A stretch of 45,703 nt of DNA from an uncultured bacterium. Lineage in GTDB: Bacteria; Verrucomicrobiota; Kiritimatiellia; CAIKKV01; CAITUY01. The notes under the pieces are model-generated. The model made no database searches. It saw nothing but the letters and a program-made list of their open reading frames with translations, and was not told the DNA's origin. Positions 8,046-15,366 of this stretch are shown here, piece after piece (within the stretch, counting starts at the first letter, position 1; every line of letters starts with the position of its first letter). The stretch spans positions 1 through 45,703 of the forward strand of contig CAITUY010000231.1 of the NCBI GenBank assembly GCA_903895695.1, given 5' to 3'. The position numbers and the translations under genes were made by a program.

Positions 8046-9374
8046 ATGGACTCCATTTCAACCCACTCCTACCAGGACCTGGACCGGCGTACGCTGTGGC
8101 ATCCCTATACGCGCCGGTCGGCCGTGGAGGCCGCTCCTTTGCCGGTCATTGTGCGGGGCGAGGGGGTGTACCTGTTCGACAGCGAGGGCCGCCGCTACCT
8201 GGACGCCATCTCATCGTGGTGGGCCTGCAATCTGGGTCACCAGCATCCCCGGCTCATCGAGGCGATTGCCCGGCAGGCGCGCGAGTTGCAGCACAGCATC
8301 CTGGGCAACCTGACTCACCCGCGGGCCATCGAACTGGCGGCCATGCTGGTGGATCTGTTTCCCGATGACCGCCGCGTGATGTTCGCCAGTGACGGGTCCT
8401 GCACGGTCGAGGCGGCGCTCAAGATTGCGTTGCAGTACTGGTGGAACCGGGGGCAGCCGGCCAAGCACAAGTTTGTGGCGCTGGACTTCGCCTACCACGG
8501 CGATACGTTGGGCGCGGTTTCGGTGGGTTACCTGCCGCATTTTCATCAGGCCTTTAAGCCGGTCCTTTTCCCGGTGTACCAGGCGCCGTCGCCCTGTTGC
8601 GGCACGTGCGCCTTCCACGAGTCGCCCGACCAGTGCCTGAACGAGTGTTTCGACACGATGCGGGCGATCGTGCGGGAGCACGCCCATGAACTGGCGGCCG
8701 TAATCGTGGAGCCGCTCTGCCAGTGTTCGGGAGGCATGCGGATGCATCCGGCGGAGCACATCCGGCGGCTGGCCAAGCTTTGCGCGGACTACGACGTGCT
8801 GCTGATCGCCGACGAAATCGCGGTCGGCTACGGCCGCACGGGCAAGATGTTCGCCTGCGAACATGCCGACGTGTGGCCCGACATCGTCTGCCTCGGGAAG
8901 GGGATGTCGGGCGGTTACCTGCCCATCAGCGCGGCGGTCGTCAAGGCCTCCATTCACGCGACCTTCGGCGACACGCCCGAGGACCACACGCTCTATCACG
9001 GGCACACCTTCACGGGAAATCCCATTGCCGCGGCGCTGGCGATCGAGACGCTGCGCGTTTACGAGGACGAGCACATCGTCAGCCGGGCTGCCGCGCTGGG
9101 CGCGACCCTGGCGGCCGAACTGGCGCCGCTGGCGGCCATATCCGGAGTGCGAAATGTACGCTCGCTGGGCGCGATCGGCGTGGTGGAGTTGGAGGATGAC
9201 GCCGAAGGCACCGGCAGCCGGCACGCGGCTCGCGTGCGCGACCGGTTACGCGCCAAGGGCATTCTGCTCCGGCCGCTCGGCTCCGTCATCTACGTGATGC
9301 CGCCGCTCGTCACCCCGGAACCGGTGCTGCGTGAGTTGGTGGGCGCCGTGGGCGCCGCGATCCGCGCGGTCTGA
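8046..9374 (+). CDS. bioA: Adenosylmethionine-8-amino-7-oxononanoate aminotransferase
   Basis: This 442-residue class III PLP aminotransferase matches BioA. Visible are LWHPYTRR near the N-terminus, the substrate-side SSWWACNLGHQHP, ADEIAVGYGRTGKMF with the PLP-binding Asp, and GKGMSGGYLPIS with the Schiff-base Lys. It converts 7-keto-8-aminopelargonate to 7,8-diaminopelargonate in biotin synthesis, with S-adenosylmethionine as amino donor. A Cys-rich insert (CCGTCAF...CLNEC) near residue 180 resembles inserts in some BioA variants. The ATG at 8046 follows GGGAG; an in-frame upstream ATG inside the MGMT gene is unlikely. No other bio genes are in the window. Confidence 0.85.
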   Translation: MDSISTHSYQDLDRRTLWHPYTRRSAVEAAPLPVIVRGEGVYLFDSEGRRYLDAISSWWACNLGHQHPRLIEAIARQARELQHSILGNLTHPRAIELAAMLVDLFPDDRRVMFASDGSCTVEAALKIALQYWWNRGQPAKHKFVALDFAYHGDTLGAVSVGYLPHFHQAFKPVLFPVYQAPSPCCGTCAFHESPDQCLNECFDTMRAIVREHAHELAAVIVEPLCQCSGGMRMHPAEHIRRLAKLCADYDVLLIADEIAVGYGRTGKMFACEHADVWPDIVCLGKGMSGGYLPISAAVVKASIHATFGDTPEDHTLYHGHTFTGNPIAAALAIETLRVYEDEHIVSRAAALGATLAAELAPLAAISGVRNVRSLGAIGVVELEDDAEGTGSRHAARVRDRLRAKGILLRPLGSVIYVMPPLVTPEPVLRELVGAVGAAIRAV

Positions 9375-9431
9375 GCGCACCCGGTTGCCGGCGGGGATTC
9401 ACACCACGACGGGCTGATTAGCGGGCGGCGC

Positions 9432-9467
9432 TTGACAGAATCGTCAAGTGAATACATATTTGCACCA
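9432..9467 (+). promoter_or_regulatory. Promoter and operator of VapBC-like module; likely leaderless
   Basis: TTGACA (9432-9437) and CATATT (9455-9460) are 17 bases apart. The perfect inverted repeat CTTGAC-6-GTCAAG (9431-9448) overlaps the -35 and spacer, a natural operator for the antitoxin below. The ATG at 9467 is only six bases after the -10, and no Shine-Dalgarno fits in between, so the transcript probably starts at or next to the ATG. Confidence 0.65.
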
Positions 9468-9682
9468 TGAGTCATACACTAACGGTTCGTGTTCCGGATG
9501 AACTCGCCGCGTGGTTGGAAGCGGCCGCGAAGAGTATGGGACTCTCCCAAGGGGAGATTGTCCGCGAGCAGTTGGAAAAGGCCCGTCACGGAAAGGCACA
9601 TACGCCGCCGTTCATGAGCCTGGCCGGGGTTGTGTCCCTGGATGAGAAACTCTCCACGCGCAAAGGCTTCTCGAAGAAATGA
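9467..9682 (+). CDS. Ribbon-helix-helix antitoxin (VapB-like)
   Basis: This 71-residue protein starts MSHTLTVRVPDELAAWLEAA, the beta strand and first helix of a ribbon-helix-helix DNA-binding fold. The second helix follows in LSQGEIVREQLEKA. The C-terminal half (SLAGVVSLDEKLSTRKGF) is the usual toxin-wrapping tail. It should neutralise the PIN toxin encoded downstream and repress the promoter at 9432-9460. Its stop overlaps the toxin start by four bases (ATGA), so the pair is translationally coupled. Confidence 0.8.
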   Translation: MSHTLTVRVPDELAAWLEAAAKSMGLSQGEIVREQLEKARHGKAHTPPFMSLAGVVSLDEKLSTRKGFSKK

Positions 9683-10083
9683 AGGGCATTGCCGATACGG
9701 GTTTTCTGGTCGCGTTCGCCAACGCGCGCGACCTGCACCACGACTGGGCTGTGAGCGTCGCCCAACAGGTGACGGAGCCTTTGTTGACGTGTGACGCCGT
9801 GCTCGCGGAAACGGCTTTCCACCTCGGAAGCGTGCCGCTCGTGTTAAGGATGATCGAAACCGGGCTGATACGGCCGGTGTTCCACTGTGAAGATCACTTG
9901 CCGCATCTGGCTGTTTTGGCGGAGCGCTATCGCGACCAGTCGCCCGACCTCGCCGACCTTTGCTTGATCCGTCTGAGCGAACTCAATCCCCGGCACACGG
10001 TCTTCACCGTAGACCGCGCCGATTTCGGCGTTTACCGCCGAAATAAGCGCGAGGCAATTCCGCTTTGCACCCCGCCTGCCTGA
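9679..10083 (+). CDS. PIN-domain toxin (VapC-like ribonuclease)
   Basis: This 134-residue protein has the four acidic positions of a PIN nuclease: D6 in IADTGFLVAF, E44 in VLAETAFHLG, D90/D93 in SPDLADLCLI, and D112 in FTVDRADFGVY. PIN toxins cleave structured RNA such as tRNA or rRNA with Mg2+ or Mn2+. It overlaps the antitoxin gene by ATGA, the normal order for vapBC. All catalytic residues are kept, so it is probably active. The RNA target cannot be told from sequence. Confidence 0.85.
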   Translation: MKGIADTGFLVAFANARDLHHDWAVSVAQQVTEPLLTCDAVLAETAFHLGSVPLVLRMIETGLIRPVFHCEDHLPHLAVLAERYRDQSPDLADLCLIRLSELNPRHTVFTVDRADFGVYRRNKREAIPLCTPPA

Positions 10084-10157
10084 AAGTGGGCGAAGTGTTG
10101 ATTTCTGCGCCTGACCCCGAGCAGGACCAGCGCTGACGTTCTGCGGGAGACGAATGA

Positions 10158-10820
10158 ATGACAGACGCACCGTATATCAGAATGATGGCACTCAGGAGCG
10201 AGCACATCCCGTTCAACATGTTGGCGCCCCTCGCCAGCAGACCTGCCCTGATGCAAATGGTCCTAAACGAGGCTTTTGGCCTGCAACTCAGAGAACCATT
10301 TCAGATGAAGATAGAGGGGGCGCCTTCGCCGGCAGAAAAGTACTTGGGTGACATGACCTCGTTCGATGCCTTCATCCAAGGCAGAGCGGGGAACCGCTTG
10401 GTATTGGTATTGAGGTGAAGTCGCGGGTACGGGATTGGGAAATCGGAAGGCGAACGTGTGCGTGATCGGGAGTCCACTTACTGGATTGCGACACGTGAGT
10501 CCGGCCAATTTGTCAGAGGCGGGTGCGACCAACTGGGCGAGGACGATCTCAGGCAAATCTGGAGGAACCATCTTCTCGGATTGACGATGGTGAGACACAG
10601 GGACATCGCAAGGTTCGTGTCCGTGACGCTGTACCCGGCCGGAAACAAGCACTTCACACATGCGCTGACGAGGTATCGAAGCCATCTGGAAGCCGCTGCC
10701 CAGGGCGGCGTCCGCGGTTGCACTTTCGAGCAGTACATGAACTGCCTCCGCGGGGACAAAGAGATCGAGGCATGGAAACACTACTTGATGGCGAGGTATC
10801 TGTTTGAACTGCCTGCATAA
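10158..10820 (+). pseudogene. PD-(D/E)XK nuclease (PGN_0703-like), two frameshifts
   Basis: The first part (MTDAPYIRMMALRSEHIPF...) reaches KYLGDMTSFDAFIQG and then hits a stop at 10416-10418. A second frame from about 10400 reads GIGIEVKSRVRDWEIG, the catalytic E-x-K segment of PD-(D/E)XK nucleases, and stops near 10461. The original frame then resumes with YWIATRESGQF, LRQIWRNHLLGLTM and SVTLYPAGN to 10820. Joined, the three pieces give one protein of about 220 residues resembling PGN_0703-type restriction-endonuclease-like proteins, with SFD and E-x-K as active-site residues. Two compensating shifts bracket the catalytic core. This is either gene decay or two sequence errors. Confidence 0.65.
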
Positions 10821-10888
10821 CCAGGCGCCGCAGGGTCCGCTGGCAAGCTCGTGACCCTGGGCCAACGTTTGGGCGTGGCAAAGACGAA

Positions 10889-11677
10889 ATGAAGATGAAT
10901 AGGAAGATTGCCGTTCAGCGGCTCGAGAAATGTCTCGCCTTGAGTGAATCGGCCGGCGTTTCAGAGACCGTCAGCAGGATCGCCCGGCCGTGGCGGGGAG
11001 ACAGGGAATCCGAAGAAGCCAGAACTTGGAGGCGAGCAACCAGAACTGTCATCGCCGAGACCTTCGGACAGGATTCAGCACACGTTCAGGACTTTGACGG
11101 GATCTTCACCCGCGATCATTTATCAAGCGCCTATCTCTTTCCAGGTGGGCCGCTGGGAAAAGCCAAACAGTTGCTCGCAAGCATAATCGAGGAGATTCGC
11201 GTGTATTGGGATGACCAGTGCGCACTCGATCCGCACGTGCCCCGTCCCGTCACGGATCAACCATATGTGGCACCAACTCGAATCAGGGAACTTGCATGCG
11301 TCCAATCGTCCCAGTTTGACTTCTCCAAACTGATTGTCCTGTGTGAAGAGCTCAACACCTGTGCCGAGCGAGGATGCCTCTACTCAACCATCTTCCTTAC
11401 ACGCTGCATTCTTGACCATGTTCCACCTATTTTCTCGTGCGAGACATTCTCCGAGGTGGCCAATAACTACGATGGGGGGAAGTCGTTCAAAGAACTCATG
11501 CTCAGGCTGGACAACTCTTCTCGCAAAATCGCCGATCTGCACCTTCATCGCCAAGTGCGGTGCAAAGAACCGTCGATCAATCGAGTGCGGATCACGTTTT
11601 CTAATGAACTTGACGCACTGCTGCAGGAAGTTATTCATGTCATCACAAAGCAGCCCCAGCAAGGCGCTGGAGGCTAG
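10889..11677 (+). CDS. Unrecognised 262-residue protein, possible HEPN-like C-terminal domain
   Basis: I recognise no named family with certainty. The N-terminal half is helical and includes WRRATRTVIAETFGQDSAHVQDF. The C-terminal half (FDFSKLIVLCEELNTCAERG, FLTRCILDHVPPIF, NNYDGGKSFKELMLRLD) is a dense helical block of a type I recall from uncharacterised proteins in defence islands. The R-x3-DH element suggests a HEPN-like RNase fold, but this is inference. There is no signal peptide or membrane segment. It lies between a nuclease pseudogene and a second toxin-antitoxin pair. The start has no clear Shine-Dalgarno; the Met two codons later is an alternative. Confidence 0.6.
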   Translation: MKMNRKIAVQRLEKCLALSESAGVSETVSRIARPWRGDRESEEARTWRRATRTVIAETFGQDSAHVQDFDGIFTRDHLSSAYLFPGGPLGKAKQLLASIIEEIRVYWDDQCALDPHVPRPVTDQPYVAPTRIRELACVQSSQFDFSKLIVLCEELNTCAERGCLYSTIFLTRCILDHVPPIFSCETFSEVANNYDGGKSFKELMLRLDNSSRKIADLHLHRQVRCKEPSINRVRITFSNELDALLQEVIHVITKQPQQGAGG

Positions 11678-11841
11678 CGCCGCGTCGCGTCGCGCCGTAG
11701 CCTCAGTGCCATCGTTGGGAATGGGCAGCCGATCTGAAGAATGATTGGGTGGCCGGAAGTTGGTGATGGTTTGGTACAGTCGATGCAGAGGCTTGCATTG
11801 AACGTTCTATCAGGCTGCTTTCGCCGGAGGGCGTCTGGAAC

Positions 11842-11860
11842 ATTCTAGTCGAACTAGAAT
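11842..11860. repeat. Perfect 19-base palindrome ATTCTAGTCGAACTAGAAT
   Basis: Eight-base arms (ATTCTAGT / ACTAGAAT) flank a three-base centre in the noncoding stretch 11678-11973. It sits about 60 bases upstream of the -35 of the Phd/VapC promoter. There is no T-tract, so an operator or recombination site fits better than a terminator. The rest of this stretch shows no gene. Confidence 0.5.
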
Positions 11861-11919
11861 CTGCCTTTCAGGAGTCCGGAAACCTGCTCTGTCCTGACCC
11901 GCACACATGTCCGATCAAG

Positions 11920-11948
11920 TTGACCAGGCAATTGGGTCATGATACATT
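11920..11948 (+). promoter_or_regulatory. Promoter and operator of the Phd/VapC module
   Basis: TTGACC (11920-11925) and TACATT (11943-11948) are 17 bases apart. An inverted repeat TGACC...GGTCA covers the -35 and most of the spacer (11921-11939), suggesting autorepression by the antitoxin. The start codon at 11974 follows with its own strong ribosome site. Confidence 0.6.
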
Positions 11949-11960
11949 GTTTGCAGATCG

Positions 11961-11967
11961 AAGGAGG
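11961..11967 (+). promoter_or_regulatory. Ribosome binding site AAGGAGG setting the antitoxin start
   Basis: AAGGAGG lies six bases before the ATG at 11974. This rules out the in-frame upstream start at 11920, which lies inside the promoter. Confidence 0.75.
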
Positions 11968-11973
11968 ACACGC

Positions 11974-12210
11974 ATGACCACTCTACTGGTATCGGACTTC
12001 AAGGCGCGATGCCTGGCAGTGCTCGACCGCGTCCACATGGACGGCGAGACGGTGCTCATCACACGGCGCGGCAAACCTTTGGCCAAAGTCGTTCCAGCCG
12101 CCGGCACCGGGGCCGGACGGCGCGTCTTGGGAGGTCTGGCCGGCGAAGCATGTTCCAAAGGCGACATCGTCCATGCGGGATTTGAGGGCGACTGGGAGTC
12201 ACTGAAGTGA
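11974..12210 (+). CDS. Phd/YefM-type antitoxin
   Basis: This 78-residue protein has the Phd/YefM N-terminal DNA-binding dimer fold: TTLLVSDFKARCLAVLDRVH followed by GETVLITRRGKPLAKVVPA. The C-terminal tail (HAGFEGDWESLK) is the flexible toxin-binding segment, with a family-typical acidic end. It should inhibit the PIN toxin encoded next and repress its own promoter. It overlaps the toxin gene by four bases (GTGA). Confidence 0.85.
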   Translation: MTTLLVSDFKARCLAVLDRVHMDGETVLITRRGKPLAKVVPAAGTGAGRRVLGGLAGEACSKGDIVHAGFEGDWESLK

Positions 12211-12608
12211 GGCTGCTTCTCGACACCCATGTCTGGTTCTGGACGCTCCAAGCGCCCGAAAAACTGGGAAAGCGCTGCCGAGCGGAGTTGGAGACGACCG
12301 CCAATACGTTGTCCGTGGCAACGATCTCGACGGTCGAACTCGGGCAACTCCAGACCACCGAACGAATTGCCTTCAAGGGCACCGTGGAAGCTTGGGTGCG
12401 GCGGGGCATCGAGGCGCTCGCACTTCAGACCGTGGAACTGTCTCACCCGATTGCCGTCCTGGCCTACGCCCTTCCCGGGACCTTCCACAAGGATCCGGCT
12501 GACCGAATTCTCGTGGCCACAGCGATCCACCATGGGCTCACCCTGGTGACGGCCGACGAACGTATTCTGGCCTTCCCGCACGCCATGACGCTCGATGCGC
12601 GGCGATGA
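12207..12608 (+). CDS. PIN-domain toxin (VapC-like), GTG start
   Basis: This 133-residue PIN protein begins MRLLLDTHVWFW with D6. It continues with E44 in STVELGQL, D96 and D99 in KDPADRILVATA, and D117 in LVTADERI, so all four acidic positions are present. It should act as an RNA endonuclease held in check by the Phd-like antitoxin. The GTG start at 12207 overlaps the antitoxin stop. It belongs to the DTHVWFW subgroup and is clearly different from the VapC at 9679, so the two modules arose separately. Confidence 0.88.
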   Translation: MRLLLDTHVWFWTLQAPEKLGKRCRAELETTANTLSVATISTVELGQLQTTERIAFKGTVEAWVRRGIEALALQTVELSHPIAVLAYALPGTFHKDPADRILVATAIHHGLTLVTADERILAFPHAMTLDARR

Positions 12609-12633
12609 GGACGCGTCCCCGGCCACCGGCCGC

Positions 12634-14019
12634 TTACCGCGGGATGTGCTGCTGCATGAACTCGCGTACGGCCGTGTCGTCGGCGGGCAAGAGGGTGCAG
12701 CGCGTGGGCAGGTTCGCGAGCGCGTCCAGGACCGGGTGATGGGCCAGATCCTGGCCGGTTGCGTCAATGATCGCCTGGCCGAATTTGGCGGGATGCGCCG
12801 TGGCCAGGCAGATCATGGGCTCGCCCGGGCGGTGGAACTCGCGGGCCACCTGGACCCCGACGGCTGTGTGGGGGTCGAGCAGGTAGCCGTGGCGCGCGTG
12901 AAACTCGCGGATCGTTTCCAGCGTGTGAACCGTGTTCGCCGTCCCGGCGACGATCGTGTCGTCCATCCGCGAACCCTCCGGCGGCAGGCCGAGGCGCCCG
13001 CTGACCGCGAATGATTTCATCAGCGCCGACAGCCGGGCCGGGTCCTGCTCGACGCGGTAGTAGAGATAGCGCTCGAAGTTGCTGGCCACCTGGATATCCA
13101 TGGACGGGCTGATTGTCGCGCGCACAGGCCCCTGGCTGTAATCGCCAGTCGTGAAGAAGCGCGCGAGGATGTCGTTTTCGTTCGTGGCCAGCACGAGCCG
13201 GCTGACGGGCAGGCCCATGCGGTGCGCCACGTAGCCGGCGAAGATATCGCCGAAATTGCCGGTCGGCACGGCGATCTGCACGCGGCTGGCGCCGGTCAGG
13301 CGCATGACCCGGAAGGCGCCGAAGAAGTAGTAGACGATCTGCGCGAGGACGCGGGCCCAGTTGATCGAGTTCACCGTGCCCAGTTCATAACCGTCCTTGA
13401 AGTCGAGATCGGCGAACAGCGTCTTCATGATGCGCTGACAGTCGTCGAACGTGCCTTCCACGGCCAGGTTGAAGACGTTGTCGTCCAGCACGCTGGTCAT
13501 CTGCCGCTCCTGGATGGGGCTGACGCGGCCGTGCGGGTGCATGACGAAGATGCGGATGTTGCGGCGGCCCCGCAGGCCGCTGATCGCGGCGCTGCCGGTA
13601 TCGCCGCTCGTGGCGGCGAGGACGTTCAGCTGACAGTGCCGGCGCTCCAGCACGTATTCGAAACAGTTGCCCAGGAATTGCAGGGCCACGTCCTTGAATG
13701 CCAGGGTCGGCCCGTGAAACAGTTCCAGCACGTGGATGCCGTCCACGCACCGGATCGGGGTGACGTCAGGATGGCGGAACGTGGCGTAGCTGCGGTTGAT
13801 GAGGTCCCGCAGGTCGGCCTCGGGAAGGTCGTCGGCGAAGAGGCGCATCACCTCGAAGGCCAGATCCTCGTAGGACAGATCGCGCCAGGCGGCCAGGCGG
13901 TCGGTGACGGAGGGGATATGCTCCGGCAGCAGCAGGCCACCGTCGCGGGCCATGCCGGTCATGATGGCGTCCTGGAACCGCACGGGGGCCATGCCGCCTC
14001 TGGTGCTGACGTAATTCAT
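12634..14019 (-). CDS. thrC: Threonine synthase
   Basis: This 461-residue fold-type II PLP enzyme starts MNYVSTRGGMAPVRFQDAIM, typical of the long bacterial threonine synthase. The PLP Lys is in GPTLAFKDVALQFLG (K109). The phosphate-binding loop and core follow in AATSGDTGSAAI, TVNSINWARVLAQ and PTGNFGDIFAGYVA. It converts O-phosphohomoserine to threonine. The gene faces the VapC toxin convergently with 25 bases between them. No thrA or thrB is nearby. The RluA-type gene lies upstream on the same strand. Confidence 0.92.
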   Translation of the reverse strand: MNYVSTRGGMAPVRFQDAIMTGMARDGGLLLPEHIPSVTDRLAAWRDLSYEDLAFEVMRLFADDLPEADLRDLINRSYATFRHPDVTPIRCVDGIHVLELFHGPTLAFKDVALQFLGNCFEYVLERRHCQLNVLAATSGDTGSAAISGLRGRRNIRIFVMHPHGRVSPIQERQMTSVLDDNVFNLAVEGTFDDCQRIMKTLFADLDFKDGYELGTVNSINWARVLAQIVYYFFGAFRVMRLTGASRVQIAVPTGNFGDIFAGYVAHRMGLPVSRLVLATNENDILARFFTTGDYSQGPVRATISPSMDIQVASNFERYLYYRVEQDPARLSALMKSFAVSGRLGLPPEGSRMDDTIVAGTANTVHTLETIREFHARHGYLLDPHTAVGVQVAREFHRPGEPMICLATAHPAKFGQAIIDATGQDLAHHPVLDALANLPTRCTLLPADDTAVREFMQQHIPR

Positions 14020-14047
14020 GCTGGCAATAGCATAGGCAAGAGGGCGT

Positions 14048-14839
14048 TCAAACCGCCGCGTAGCGGCGCAGGTATTTCATCGCAACGGTCAGGTCTTTGG
14101 GCCAGGGGGCCGTGACGGTTAGCGGCACGTGGAGAGTCGGGTGCTCGATCGTGATCGATTCCGCATGCAGGGCCGGCCGGTTGATGAGCGGGTTCTCGCC
14201 CTCGGGTTTCATCCGGTAGCCTTTCTTCAGCCGGGAGAGCAGGACGAGCGTGCCGGGGCCGTACTGCGGGTCGCCGACCAGCGGACAGCCGACGGCGCGC
14301 AGGTGCACGCGGATCTGGTGGGTCCGTCCGGTCTCCGGTTCGGCCTTCACGAGCGTGAACCCCTTGAAGCGTTCCAACACCGTGAAGCGGGTGCGGGCGG
14401 GCTTGCCGGCGGCGTCGATGACCGCCAGGCCGGGAGTGTGGGGGTCCGGGGCGATCGGCCAATCCACGACCGTCTCGTTTTCGGGGTACTCGCCGATGAC
14501 CAGTGCCGCGTAGACCTTGGCGGGATGGCGGTCGTGGAACTGGCGGGCCATCTCGACAAGCGCCTCGCGGGTCCGGGCGAACAGGATTACGCCGCTGGTC
14601 GAGGCGTCGAGGCGGTGAACGTTGGCGAGCTGGGTAATGCCGCGGGCCGTGACCCACGGTCGCCGTTCGCGAATGGCTGCCTGGAGCAGTCCCACGAGGT
14701 GTTCGCGGTGCTTGTCCCAACGGTCGGGGGCGATCAGCAGACCGGCCGGCTTGTCGAGCGCCAGCAGGGCATCATCGTCGTGCAAGATGGCCACGTCGGT
14801 CCAAGTGGGACTCAGGCGGATATGGGATGCGTCGGGCAC
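14048..14839 (-). CDS. RluA-family rRNA/tRNA pseudouridine synthase
   Basis: This 263-residue protein contains the RluA catalytic motif VHRLDASTSGVILFAR, with the catalytic Asp at about residue 78. It also has TGRTHQIRVHLRAVGCPLVGDPQYG, the second conserved block. It makes pseudouridine in rRNA or tRNA. There is no N-terminal S4 domain, as in RluA or TruC rather than RluC/RluD. The exact target base is not predictable. It lies 28 bases upstream of thrC on the same strand. Confidence 0.88.
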   Translation of the reverse strand: MPDASHIRLSPTWTDVAILHDDDALLALDKPAGLLIAPDRWDKHREHLVGLLQAAIRERRPWVTARGITQLANVHRLDASTSGVILFARTREALVEMARQFHDRHPAKVYAALVIGEYPENETVVDWPIAPDPHTPGLAVIDAAGKPARTRFTVLERFKGFTLVKAEPETGRTHQIRVHLRAVGCPLVGDPQYGPGTLVLLSRLKKGYRMKPEGENPLINRPALHAESITIEHPTLHVPLTVTAPWPKDLTVAMKYLRRYAAV

Positions 14840-14848
14840 AGCGGCGGG

Positions 14849-15241
14849 TCAGGTACAGTTCGTGGAGCCGAGCAGGCCTTGCATGCAGTCGGCGACATCC
14901 TGGAAGCGGAACGGCTTGGGCAGCACGGCCTTGAAGCCCTGCTGAAGATACACTTCCGCCAGCGCGTCACGCGACGACCCGCTCGCACAGACGGCGCAGA
15001 CGCTCGCGTCGAGGGCCTTAAGGGCCACCAAGGTCTCCTCGCCGCCCATTCCGTCGCGGACCGTGAGATCGAGGATGACAACGCGGAAGGGGTTGCCCGA
15101 ATCGCGGGCCTGCCGGTAGCGGTCAACCGCCGCCTCGCCCGCCGAAACGCTCTCGACCTCGTAGCCGAGTTTGCCGAGCATCAACGCGAAGATCCTGCAG
15201 ATCGACTCATCGTCATCCATAACTAGTATGCGACCGTTCAT
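14849..15241 (-). CDS. Stand-alone response-regulator receiver domain
   Basis: This 130-residue protein is one CheY-like receiver: acidic pair DD at residues 10-11 (RILVMDDDE), phospho-acceptor D58 in VVILDLTVRDGMGG, Ser88 in CASGSS, and Lys109 in LPKPF. The GMGG after the Asp and the close family resemblance point to receivers found at the C-terminus of hybrid histidine kinases, but no kinase is in this window. I chose the ATG at 15241 over a GTG two codons upstream. With no output domain it probably works through protein contact or as a phosphate sink. Confidence 0.85.
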   Translation of the reverse strand: MNGRILVMDDDESICRIFALMLGKLGYEVESVSAGEAAVDRYRQARDSGNPFRVVILDLTVRDGMGGEETLVALKALDASVCAVCASGSSRDALAEVYLQQGFKAVLPKPFRFQDVADCMQGLLGSTNCT

Positions 15242-15311
15242 TACCACCGCAGTCTAGGACAAAGGCCCGCCGCGTCAATGTGTTTGTCGAGCTTGGGGCA
15301 GTCGGCGGCTC

Positions 15312-15340
15312 TTGACAGACACGCGGAGGTCTGACACATC
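15312..15340 (+). promoter_or_regulatory. Putative promoter with perfect TTGACA -35
   Basis: TTGACA at 15312-15317 and CACATC at 15335-15340 are 17 bases apart, upstream of the calcineurin-PHP gene at 15367. The -35 is perfect but the -10 is weak. Confidence 0.35.
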
Positions 15341-15366
15341 TGTGCCCGTCTTCCCTGGGTAACGCG

